Positions 32,633 to 39,616 of a DNA stretch of 64,000 nucleotides are shown in pieces (position 1 is the stretch's first letter; each line of letters starts with the position of its first letter). Position numbers and translations under genes: made by a program. The notes under the pieces were generated by a model. The model made no database searches, was not told where the DNA came from, and saw only the letters and a program-made list of their open reading frames with translations. Origin of the DNA: DATKRB01 sp035532415 (GTDB lineage Bacteria; Actinomycetota; Acidimicrobiia; Acidimicrobiales; RAAP-2). Location: assembly GCA_035532415.1 (NCBI GenBank), contig DATKRB010000045.1, forward strand, positions 13,355 to 77,354, in the 5' to 3' direction.

Positions 32633-32695
32633 CGAACCAACGGTAGGCGGCCCCTGTGACTTCCGACCTTGGATCGGTTTCGCACTAATGACACC

Positions 32696-32825
32696 TGGTG
32701 GTCTTGGGGTGGCAGTGTACGAACACCCAGCGACGGCAAAGGACCAGGTCAGAGCGATTGTCGACGCCGGACCCATGCGCGTGGCGGCGTCCAACGCCGT
32801 CCCGCGGTCAGGAGACGGCGATCGA
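32696..32825 (+). repeat. Dispersed repeat, copy A
   Basis: Starts TGGTGGTCTTGGGGTGGCAG; the first 33 bp differ from copy C (37332) at two positions, and weaker similarity (GACCAGGT, then CGCCG..CG near the end) continues for ~130 bp. It lies between the hicAB remnant and the unknown/XRE-ImmA module. No transposase is present. Confidence 0.7.
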
Positions 32826-32870
32826 TGACGGTGCAATGACAGGGCTCTCCCGGGCGGGCAGCAGCGGTCC

Positions 32871-32899
32871 TTGACCTGTGTATTTTGCCGTTATATTAT
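32871..32899 (+). promoter_or_regulatory. Vegetative promoter with AT-rich inverted repeat
   Basis: TTGACC (32871-32876), a 17-nt spacer, TATTAT (32894-32899). The -10 is embedded in TTATA-T-TATAA (32891-32901), a likely operator for the downstream XRE protein. The GTG start lies 7 nt after the -10, so the mRNA would be leaderless. Confidence 0.65.
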
Positions 32900-32906
32900 A
32901 ACAGCC

Positions 32907-33536
32907 GTGTCCGATCCAGCCGACAAGGACGTCCTGATCGAGGTGATGAGTCCCCTGGTCACAGGCCTCTACGCATCCCTCGACCGGGCGCTCGAACTCG
33001 CTCAGCAGCACTTCGTCGAGTTCGACATGACGGGGACGGAGTACCAACCCGCCACCCACCACCTCGCTCGTGCGCACAACCGACGGCTCCTTCTTGCCGC
33101 CAGCGAGGAGGGCGGTATGGGTGCTTGGAAGGTGGCGAAGCCAAAGCCGAATCTGCAGGTGCTCCTGCACAACGAGGTACTGGAGCTTCGGCTGCTGCGT
33201 CCGGTGGGTCAAGAGGTACCCCCTCCCGGTCCGAACCCGGCTCGGCAGGCGTACTACACGAACATCCACGACAACTTGCTCGGCATCAGGGGCAGCAGGT
33301 TGCTGGGCCTCTGGGCGATCGATCAGAAGACCGGTGAGGTGTCCATCCGTGTCGTGCGGCCGATCGGCACGTGGAAGTGGAGAGCCAACGCCAAGCTCGA
33401 CATCGATTTCGTCCTGCCAAGAGGTGTCGACACCTTGGAGAGTCTCGAGTTCATCCCGACCGAAGACCTCGAGCAGGGCTTCCTCCCCTTCGAAGCAGAC
33501 GAGGACGAGCAGGGCGGTGGAGGAGATGCCGGCTAG
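32907..33536 (+). CDS. Unknown protein paired with an XRE-ImmA regulator
   Basis: A 209-residue acidic protein I cannot assign to a family. Features: an N-terminal helix rich in Leu/Ala (residues 8-35), conserved-looking HHLARAHNRRLLLAAS, a central region with KPNLQVLLHNEVLELRLLRP, a WKWRANAKLDIDFVLP strand and a Glu/Asp-rich C-terminal tail ending EDEQGGGGDAG. The GTG start fits the promoter. It overlaps the following XRE-ImmA gene by 11 bp, a toxin-antitoxin-like arrangement in which this protein could be the effector (inference only). Confidence 0.7.
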   Translation: MSDPADKDVLIEVMSPLVTGLYASLDRALELAQQHFVEFDMTGTEYQPATHHLARAHNRRLLLAASEEGGMGAWKVAKPKPNLQVLLHNEVLELRLLRPVGQEVPPPGPNPARQAYYTNIHDNLLGIRGSRLLGLWAIDQKTGEVSIRVVRPIGTWKWRANAKLDIDFVLPRGVDTLESLEFIPTEDLEQGFLPFEADEDEQGGGGDAG

Positions 33537-34623
33537 GAGTGACGCGCCTATCTACGCTGGAGAGCGGATTCGGGCAGTCCGCCTGCTCGTCGGGACCTCG
33601 CAGGCCGGCCTCGCCGCGTCGCTCGGCGTAACTCAGGCGCAGATTTCCCAGATCGAGTCCGGCCGCAGAAAGGCGACCACCGCCTTCCTCGAGCAGGTCG
33701 CCTCGGCGACCGGCTTCCCGCGCGCGTACTTCGAGGCCGTTCCTGCCGACCTGCCGCCGCTCACGCTCCGGTTCCGGCGAAAGGCCACGGCGTTGAGCAG
33801 CGAGGTACATCGGGCCGAACAGCTGATTGCCGAGACGTATCGGGTCGTCTGGCAGCTTCTCCGAGACCGGGGACGCTACATCCCCCCGAGCTTGCCGATG
33901 GCAAGCGGCGAAGACCTCACGGGCGACGCCATCGAATCGTTGGCCATGCAGGCTCGGGAGAATCTGGCCCTCGACGTGTCGGGACCCGTGCGCCACGTGA
34001 CGCGCAGCTTGGAGCGGGGAGGGATCGTCGTCGCACCGCTTGCCTTCGCGGAGACCGATGACGAGTCGGAAACGGTAGGACACTTCGGTGCGTCGTGCTG
34101 GCCTGGAGCGCCCGATCCCGCCGTCATCGGCTACTTCGAAGGCGGCAGCGGCGACCGGCAGCGCTTCACCCTCGCGCATGAGCTCGGGCACCTCGTGCTC
34201 CACACTCGTAGACGATTCGTGCCCGACCCCGAGGACGAAGCCAACCGGTTCGCTGGGGCTTTCCTGGTCCCACGTGGCCGGGCCGAGGAATTCGTCTCCG
34301 CCGACATCACCCTTCGAGACTTTGCTCAGCTGAAGGCCACCTGGGGAGTGTCGATCCAAGCCCTCATCATGCGCTGCAGTCAGCTGGGGCTTATCGACCC
34401 AGCCCGCACGACCTCGCTTTTCAAACAGCTCTCGGCCCGCGGGTGGCGCAAGAGTGAGCCGGTCAAGGTACATCCTGAGGCTCCAGCCCTGTTTGAAAAG
34501 CTCATCGAAGACCGCTTCGGCAAGGGCATGTTTGGATATCGGCGAGCGGCAGAAGTACTCGGGTTGCCGGCCTTTCTCCTGGGGACGCTGGCCCCGCCGA
34601 CACGGAACCTGTCCAAGTCCTGA
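33526..34623 (+). CDS. XRE-family regulator with ImmA/IrrE metallopeptidase domain
   Basis: A 365-residue two-domain protein. The N-terminal helix-turn-helix (residues about 10-65; TSQAGLAASLGVTQAQISQI) is followed by an ImmA/IrrE (COG2856) zinc peptidase with HELGH at residues 218-222. In ICEBs1 and Deinococcus such peptidases cleave a repressor; fused HTH-ImmA proteins often act as antitoxin or self-regulated repressors of the gene beside them. ATG 33526 has GGTGGAGGAG just before it. Probably binds the TTATA/TATAA repeat at 32891. Confidence 0.88.
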   Translation: MPARSDAPIYAGERIRAVRLLVGTSQAGLAASLGVTQAQISQIESGRRKATTAFLEQVASATGFPRAYFEAVPADLPPLTLRFRRKATALSSEVHRAEQLIAETYRVVWQLLRDRGRYIPPSLPMASGEDLTGDAIESLAMQARENLALDVSGPVRHVTRSLERGGIVVAPLAFAETDDESETVGHFGASCWPGAPDPAVIGYFEGGSGDRQRFTLAHELGHLVLHTRRRFVPDPEDEANRFAGAFLVPRGRAEEFVSADITLRDFAQLKATWGVSIQALIMRCSQLGLIDPARTTSLFKQLSARGWRKSEPVKVHPEAPALFEKLIEDRFGKGMFGYRRAAEVLGLPAFLLGTLAPPTRNLSKS

Positions 34624-34825
34624 TGGTCCGCGACGACGGATCACCGGAAGCAGCTCTCGTCGACATCCACCACGCCTTCCGGCCGGCGCCAAGAACCGTC
34701 CAACGGCTCGGGCCCGGTGACAGGTAGCCCAGGCCCGACGACCAGCGTTCCCCCGCATTATTTACGAATGCGTTCGACCTATGATAGTATAACTACAGAT
34801 TTGTTCGATCTGGGAGTGCCGATTC

Positions 34826-36412
34826 GTGAATAACGATCTGTTCTTCAGCGACGAGACGCCCCGGTCGACCATCGCCGGGATGGTCCGACGTGGCGACCTG
34901 GTACAGCTTGCCACGGGCGTCTACACGGCCGACAAAACGCGCTCGCCCGAAGAAGTCGTCCGGCGCCGCTGGCTCGATATCACCGGGCATCTCTTCCCGG
35001 ATGCCACCATCACCGACCGCTCCGCACCCCGCTCCGGCCCCGTCGACGGCGTCCTCTACCTCGCCCATGACCGGCGAGACAGAGAGATCGACCTCCCCGG
35101 CCTTCGGATCACGGCGCGCCGGGGCGCCCCACCCCAGCCCGACGACATCGCTCTACCCACGGGCCTGCACCTCGCCTCGCAGGCCAGAGGGCTGGCGGAG
35201 AACGCCATGCCCTCGAGGGCCCGACGGGGTTCGATCCCACGTCGTCTGACCAGGAACGAGCTCTGCGAGTGGATCGGCCAGATCTGCCGGTTGGACGGCG
35301 AGGAGAAGCTCGACCGGCTGAGAAACCGGGCCCGGTCGCTGGCTCCGACGCTCGGCGTAACCGATGAAGCCTTCGATACGGTAGACATCCTCATCGGCGC
35401 GGCGCTTGGCACGAGGCATGCCCCGAACCTCCCACCCAGCCTGCACGCCCGCCGGTATCTGAAGCCCTACGACCCGATGAGAACCGAGCGGTTCGACCTC
35501 CTGGCGGCAGCGCTCCGCTCCTCGTCACCCCAGGCGCACAGCGCGCGGTCGTCGAATGCCCTCCTGCCGTTTTACGAGGCATACTTCTCGAACTACATCG
35601 AGGGAACCGAGTTCACCCTCGACGAGGCCATCGGCATCGTCTACGAGGATCGCATCCCTCGCGGACGGTCCGAAGACGCCCACGACATCATCGGGACCTT
35701 CCGAGTCGTGAGCAACCCCGACGAGATGTCGCGGGTCCCCGCCAGCGCGCAGGAGCTCATCGACCTCCTCCGTTCCCGGCACGCGGTCGTGATGGCCGGC
35801 CGTCCCGACAAACGGCCTGGCGAGTTGAAGGAGCTGGCCAACCAGGCGGGCGGAACGCTCTTCGTCGACCCGGCGCTGGTGGAGGGAACGCTCACCGAGG
35901 GCTACCAGCGTCTCGTCGACCTCGACACCGCCTGGGAGCGGTCCGTCCTGGCCATGTTCGTGGTGTCCGAGGTCCACCCATTCGATGACGGCAACGGCCG
36001 GGTCGCCAGGATCATGATGAACGCCGAGCTTCAGGCGGTAGGACAGATGCGCACCATCATCCCCACCGTGTTCCGCGACGACTATCTCGGGGCACTACGG
36101 CGACTCTCACGACAGGAGGACCCCTCGGTACTCATAAAGGCTCTCCGGTTCGCCAACGACTGGACCGCTCGCATCGACTTCTCCGACCTCGACGGAGCGA
36201 GAGATCAGATGGCGCCGACCAATGCCTTCGAGGTGGCCGAGGACGGTGTCCGGCTACTGATGCCAAGCAACGAGATCTTCGGCGAGGCAGCTGAGGTCGA
36301 CCTCGCGCCGGACCTGAAAGCCTCGGATCGGCATCAGGCCGGTTTCGTGCGGCCGTACACCCGCAGGGACGGAACTCCGGTGCGGGGTCATACCCGTACC
36401 CCGAGGCGCTGA
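34826..36412 (+). CDS. Fic family protein with AbiEi-like N-terminus
   Basis: A 528-residue protein. Residues about 1-125 look like an AbiEi-type winged-helix antitoxin/regulator (TIAGMVRRGDLVQLATGVYT). The Fic AMP-transferase motif HPFDDGNGRVAR starts at His384, and an inhibitory (S/T)xxxE(G/N) helix SNYIEG is at residues 255-260, placing it in class II, self-inhibited Fic proteins. It would transfer a nucleotide to a target protein unless Glu259 is displaced. The GTG start follows an AT-rich stretch (34750-34800) that may hold the promoter. It is stand-alone, with no separate antitoxin gene. Confidence 0.88.
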   Translation: MNNDLFFSDETPRSTIAGMVRRGDLVQLATGVYTADKTRSPEEVVRRRWLDITGHLFPDATITDRSAPRSGPVDGVLYLAHDRRDREIDLPGLRITARRGAPPQPDDIALPTGLHLASQARGLAENAMPSRARRGSIPRRLTRNELCEWIGQICRLDGEEKLDRLRNRARSLAPTLGVTDEAFDTVDILIGAALGTRHAPNLPPSLHARRYLKPYDPMRTERFDLLAAALRSSSPQAHSARSSNALLPFYEAYFSNYIEGTEFTLDEAIGIVYEDRIPRGRSEDAHDIIGTFRVVSNPDEMSRVPASAQELIDLLRSRHAVVMAGRPDKRPGELKELANQAGGTLFVDPALVEGTLTEGYQRLVDLDTAWERSVLAMFVVSEVHPFDDGNGRVARIMMNAELQAVGQMRTIIPTVFRDDYLGALRRLSRQEDPSVLIKALRFANDWTARIDFSDLDGARDQMAPTNAFEVAEDGVRLLMPSNEIFGEAAEVDLAPDLKASDRHQAGFVRPYTRRDGTPVRGHTRTPRR

Positions 36413-36517
36413 GTACTCCAAGACGTCCGTCCACCTGTCACAGGCACATCGAGGGGCGCTCAGCCCCCTGATAGAACCAAACGTGCACCTGGGTGAGGTC
36501 TGATCGTGAAGACCTTT

Positions 36518-36624
36518 TGGTGGTCTTGAGGTGTCATTATGCGAAACCATTTGCCCAGTTCAACGGCTTGCCAGTCCGTCTCTCACCGCCGAACACGGTG
36601 ATTCGCCGAGGCGCAGGCGACCGG
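36518..36624 (+). repeat. Dispersed repeat, copy B
   Basis: Begins TGGTGGTCTTGAGGTGTCAT and ends with CCGCCGAACAC..ATTCGCC..GCGACCGG, matching copy C at both ends but ~25 bp shorter. It lies between the Fic gene and the mazEF-like pair. Confidence 0.65.
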
Positions 36625-36644
36625 CAGGCGCGCTGTGGGAACTC

Positions 36645-36680
36645 TTGGCGCATACCATACTCCATCCCATACTGGTATGC
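36645..36680 (+). promoter_or_regulatory. Promoter/operator of the RHH-MazF pair
   Basis: TTGGCG (36645-36650), a 17-nt spacer, CATACT (36668-36673). Overlapping inverted repeats CATACCA/TGGTATG (36651-36657/36673-36679) and CATAC-TG-GTATG surround the -10, as expected for a ribbon-helix-helix operator. Confidence 0.55.
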
Positions 36681-36687
36681 TAGACAG

Positions 36688-36942
36688 GTGGCCACCGAAC
36701 AGATCGCCGTCCGGCTCCCCGAGGCGCTTCTGGACGAGCTCGACGCGCTCGTCGCAAGTGGGATCTACGAGAGCCGGGCAGCGGCAGTACGCGCTGGCGT
36801 CGAGGCCATCACGGCGCTCGCGCGCCGCCAGCAGACCGACCGAGCCATCGTCGCAGGCTACCGCCGCACTCCGCCCACGTCAGCCGAGCATGACGCCGCC
36901 ATCGCTTCGCTCCGAGACGCCATCGCCGAGGAACCCTGGTGA
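36688..36942 (+). CDS. Ribbon-helix-helix antitoxin
   Basis: An 84-residue MazE-equivalent of the CopG/RHH type. The DNA-binding strand and helices are at residues 1-45 (TEQIAVRLPEALLDELDALV, then SRAAAVRAGVEAI); the acidic C-terminal tail (DAAIASLRDAIAEEPW) would wrap the toxin. GTG start 36688 lies directly after the promoter; its stop overlaps the mazF-like GTG (GTGA). Expected to repress its own promoter. Confidence 0.88.
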   Translation: MATEQIAVRLPEALLDELDALVASGIYESRAAAVRAGVEAITALARRQQTDRAIVAGYRRTPPTSAEHDAAIASLRDAIAEEPW

Positions 36943-37256
36943 GCGAACCTCGTCGCGGGGAAGTGTGGTGGGGCGAGATCGAGGACCTGGGGCGGCGCCC
37001 CTTCCTGGTCATGACCAGGTCAGCGGCGATCCCAGTCCTCAACGGCGTACTTGCGGCCCCCGTGACCCGTACTGTGAGGAACATCCCGACGGAGGTTTCG
37101 CTCGGGCCCGACGACGGGATGCCCACAGAGTGCGCCGCAAGTTTCGACAATCTGCGTGTCGTGCCAAAGGGCTATCTCGTAAACCGCATCTGCGTGCTGG
37201 AATCCACCCGACTGGTGGAGGCGTGCACCGCGCTTCGCTCCGCTGTCGACTGCTGA
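36939..37256 (+). CDS. MazF/PemK family mRNA interferase toxin
   Basis: A 105-residue endoribonuclease of the MazF fold. RRGEVWWGEIEDLGRRPFLV at residues 5-24 is the family N-terminus; VTRTVRNIPTEVSLG and CAASFDNLRVVPKGYL follow, with the usual TR and SFD positions. It is slightly short at the C-terminus but complete. Translation is coupled to the antitoxin. Cleavage specificity cannot be predicted. Confidence 0.9.
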   Translation: MSEPRRGEVWWGEIEDLGRRPFLVMTRSAAIPVLNGVLAAPVTRTVRNIPTEVSLGPDDGMPTECAASFDNLRVVPKGYLVNRICVLESTRLVEACTALRSAVDC

Positions 37257-37331
37257 GAACGGGCTTCGCGTAGCGCGGCTGGGTTTCGCGCCATGGCACC
37301 TTTGCGCTGGCGAACATGCTGGTCGACGATG

Positions 37332-37463
37332 TGGTGGTCTTGGGGTGTCATTGTACGAACACCCCTGGATCTACAAACGACCAGGTAATGGCCACTCTTG
37401 ACGGCGGATCGCTCCGTCTGGCATCGCCGAACACCGCCCTTCGCCTCTGGCGATGGTGACCGG
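37332..37463 (+). repeat. Dispersed repeat, copy C
   Basis: Starts TGGTGGTCTTGGGGTGTCAT and includes GGGGTGT-N10-ACACCCC, a 7-bp inverted repeat. It lies between mazF and the convergent vapC. Best-preserved reference for copies A and B. Confidence 0.7.
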
Positions 37464-37485
37464 TGACCCTCGTCAGGTCGGTCAC

Positions 37486-37926
37486 TCAGACGCGTACCGG
37501 CCGGATACGGACGTCCGAGACCGCGCCTGCCAACTTGCCGATGTCGTCGGCGTCGGCGGTGAGGACGACGCCTCCGCCAGCGGCGGCTGATATTGCCACG
37601 ACGAGGGCGTCGACCGTCCCTGCCACGCCACTCATGTCGGCTAATCGCTTCAGTTCCGCAGCCACCCGCGCGACCGACTCGGAGACCGGCACGACTTGCA
37701 GCTTCTTGAGCGCCTGGTTCGCTCGGGCGTCCCGGTTGTCACCGAAGAGCGTCTCCGCGAGCACTACCGCCGGCACCAAGACGGGAACGCCGGCTTCTCG
37801 GGACGAGGCGAGGACCGCCCTCGCGTCCTCGCTGTCGTTCCTTGCGATGGCCCACAGCCCTTCGCTGTCGAGCACCACCGACGGCCACGGTGCAGGAGGA
37901 ACGCTCTTCAGTCCTCGGCGAACCAC
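37486..37926 (-). CDS. PIN-domain ribonuclease toxin (VapC-like)
   Basis: A 146-residue PIN-domain protein. The acidic metal site is intact: Asp20 (VVLDSEGLW), Glu58 (VVLAETLFGD), Asp106 (GTVDALVVA) and Asp125/Asp127 (LTADADD). VapC toxins cleave specific tRNA or rRNA; the target is unknown here. It overlaps the 3' end of the antitoxin gene by 19 bp. Confidence 0.88.
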   Translation of the reverse strand: MVRRGLKSVPPAPWPSVVLDSEGLWAIARNDSEDARAVLASSREAGVPVLVPAVVLAETLFGDNRDARANQALKKLQVVPVSESVARVAAELKRLADMSGVAGTVDALVVAISAAAGGGVVLTADADDIGKLAGAVSDVRIRPVRV

Positions 37927-38294
37927 TGCGCGAGAACCCGGTCGTAGGCTTCCGGGGACGGCGTTCCCGCTTCCCGCTCCATCTCGTCCACAAGCTCGCC
38001 CAAGTGCTTTTGAGCCAACGCGGCATAGAGCAACTCGTTGATCGACGTCGAGAGTGCCCGACCTCCGAACTGCGCACGGATCTCGTCCACAAGTGGCTTG
38101 TCCAGCGTCAGAGAGACCTTCTCCTTCTCTTGGGCGCCAGCCTGTGCGAGCACGTTCAACCCACGTACCCGGAGCCGAGTCCCTGGGCTGAGGGCCGGGC
38201 CAGCTTCGATCCGTATCTCGCCGATCGGCGCATCTGCCGAGTCGGCTGCTGAAGGCTCTGGCGTCGATGTTCTCTTCCTGGCTGAGGCGGGCAC
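37908..38294 (-). CDS. VapB-like antitoxin
   Basis: A 128-residue protein preceding and overlapping vapC. The first ~55 residues are Ala/Pro/Arg-rich and unstructured; residues 58-90 (KEKVSLTLDKPLVDEIRAQF, then ALSTSINELLYAAL) look like an RHH-type DNA-binding domain; the tail (PEAYDRVLAQWFAED) would occupy the PIN active site. Start GTG 38294, immediately after the operator-like repeat at 38301-38319. Confidence 0.8.
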   Translation of the reverse strand: MPASARKRTSTPEPSAADSADAPIGEIRIEAGPALSPGTRLRVRGLNVLAQAGAQEKEKVSLTLDKPLVDEIRAQFGGRALSTSINELLYAALAQKHLGELVDEMEREAGTPSPEAYDRVLAQWFAED

Positions 38295-38300
38295 ATTACA

Positions 38301-38319
38301 ATCCTACCACAAGTAGGAT
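38301..38319 (-). promoter_or_regulatory. Operator-like inverted repeat before vapB
   Basis: A perfect inverted repeat, ATCCTAC-N5-GTAGGAT, 6 bp upstream of the vapB GTG and overlapping a TAGGAT -10-like box on the minus strand. Likely autoregulatory site. Confidence 0.6.
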
Positions 38320-38387
38320 CGTTACGACCTCTCGACGGTGTTCGCGCCATGACACCGTCACCGCCACAAAAGCGCATGTCAGCGGTG

Positions 38388-38464
38388 TGGTGGGGACGGA
38401 GGGATTCGAACCCTCACTGGAGGCGGTTTAAGCGCCTTGCCTCTGCCTGTTGGGCTACGTCCCC
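38388..38464 (-). tRNA. tRNA with predicted UAA anticodon and short variable arm
   Basis: Folds as a complete class I tRNA: acceptor GGGGACG/CGTCCCC, D-stem GCCC/AGGC with one mismatch, anticodon stem AGGCG/CGCCT with loop CTTAAAC (UAA at positions 3-5), a 5-nt variable loop CCAGT, T-arm GAGGG-TTCGAAT-CCCTC, discriminator A and encoded CCA. UAA reads UUA (Leu), but leucine tRNAs normally have a long variable arm, so the amino acid is unsure. Its 3' end faces the toxin-antitoxin island, as at tRNA integration sites. Confidence 0.85.
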
Positions 38465-38485
38465 CTGCGGCCGGAGCCATGCCGC

Positions 38486-38929
38486 CTATGTGGAGCGACC
38501 CACCTTGTCGTCATGCGGGCGGGGCCCCACGTTCGGGCGCGAGCGCACCCGTGCGGCACGAACGCCCGTCGTGGCAGCCCGGTCGTTCCGGTCCGGCTCC
38601 TCACCGGTGGGCAGATGCTCGTCGGCCCACTGCTCGAGTGCGTGCAACGCCGGGCGGAGTGCTTCGCCGCGGGGCGTGAGGCGGTACCAGACGCTGACCG
38701 GCGGGCCGACGTCGACGACCCGCTCGATCAGATTGGCCGCGGCCAACTCGGTCAACCGCTCCGACAGCATGCGTTCGCTCACTCCGGGGACCTGCCGCAC
38801 CATCTCCGAGAAGCGGGCCGGGCCGTCCATCAGCGTCCCGACGATCAGGCCGCTCCACCGCTTGCCCAGCAGGGCGAACACGGACGTGAGGCCGCTGCAG
38901 CTGGCCTCGGTGTGCCCGGGTCGTGCCAC
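38486..38929 (-). CDS. HxlR family transcriptional regulator
   Basis: A 147-residue winged-helix regulator: LTSVFALLGKRWSGLIVGTL, FSEMVRQVPGVSERMLSERL, and YRLTPRGEALRPALHALEQW are the family's three landmarks. GTG start 38929 is set by the family N-terminus and AGG upstream. Divergent from doxX, which it probably controls through CTAA/TTAG half-sites at 38956-38970. A Cys near the N-terminus (ASCSG) could be a redox sensor, as in some HxlR proteins. Confidence 0.88.
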   Translation of the reverse strand: MARPGHTEASCSGLTSVFALLGKRWSGLIVGTLMDGPARFSEMVRQVPGVSERMLSERLTELAAANLIERVVDVGPPVSVWYRLTPRGEALRPALHALEQWADEHLPTGEEPDRNDRAATTGVRAARVRSRPNVGPRPHDDKVGRST

Positions 38930-38950
38930 CTCGCGAGCATACCCCCCGCT

Positions 38951-38970
38951 AGTTGCTAATCTTTTGTTAG
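38951..38970. promoter_or_regulatory. AT-rich half-sites between hxlR and doxX
   Basis: CTAA (38956-38959) and TTAG (38967-38970) form a short inverted repeat in the only AT-rich part of the divergent region; plausible HxlR operator. The arms are only 4 bp. Confidence 0.3.
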
Positions 38971-39008
38971 TCCCCGTGGAGATTTCGAGCAGGTAAGAGG
39001 AGATCGAC

Positions 39009-39557
39009 ATGCGCAACGCAGCACTGCTGGGCACCCGGCTCGTCCTGGGGGGTTATCTCGCCGTCCACGGCGCCCAGAAGCTCTTCGGGTCCTTCGGAGG
39101 ACCGGGCCTCGACAGGGTCGCCCAGGGTTTCGAGCACCTGGGGCTCACCCCGGGCAGGCAGATGGCAATCCTCGCCGGGGCGACGGAGCTGGGAGGGGGA
39201 ATCCTCACCGCCGCCGGCATCGCGGACCCGCTCGGACCGGTCGCCATCATCGGCGCCATGTCGGTCGCCTCCACCACCCACCGTGCCAACGGTGCTCTGG
39301 CAGCCAAAGGGGGATACGAGCTTCCCTTGACCAACCTTGCCGCTGCGGCTTCGCTGGCGGCGGCCGGCCCGGGGCGTTTCAGGCTGGGGCCCTCCCTACC
39401 GGCCCCGCTGGTCCGGGTGGTGGTGGTGGTCGGGGCAGCGCTGGGGGCCCTGTCCCTGTCGAAGTTGCTCAGTGCCAAGCCGCAACCGGGCAGCCCGGCC
39501 GCCGAACCCCAAGCGCCGGCAGCGGAAGCAGAAGAAGCAGTTCCCCGAACAGCCTGA
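39009..39557 (+). CDS. DoxX family membrane protein
   Basis: A 182-residue integral membrane protein with four predicted segments: residues about 5-22 (LLGTRLVLGGYLAVHGAQKL), 50-70, 75-95 and 125-150. The GAQKLFG motif after helix 1 is typical of DoxX/DoxD. Such proteins support redox or thiosulfate-related processes, but the substrate is not known. The C-terminal ~30 residues are Pro/Ala/Glu-rich. Divergent HxlR suggests stress-responsive control. Confidence 0.82.
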   Translation: MRNAALLGTRLVLGGYLAVHGAQKLFGSFGGPGLDRVAQGFEHLGLTPGRQMAILAGATELGGGILTAAGIADPLGPVAIIGAMSVASTTHRANGALAAKGGYELPLTNLAAAASLAAAGPGRFRLGPSLPAPLVRVVVVVGAALGALSLSKLLSAKPQPGSPAAEPQAPAAEAEEAVPRTA

Positions 39558-39616
39558 GGCACCGCGGCACACCGACGCGCCGACGCGGACCGCGGCACAC
39601 CGACGCGGACGACTCG

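Noticed and set aside
32605..32640. Possible tRNA T-arm fragment (attachment-site remnant) at the left end of the toxin-antitoxin island
   Set aside because: GGTTCGATGCCGGC can fold as a T-arm only with G-U pairs, does not match the tRNA at 38388, and is explained by the hicA start.
32388..38465. Integron-like cassette array with attC sites
   Set aside because: The dispersed repeats lack GTTRRRY/RYYYAAC ends and no integrase gene is present.
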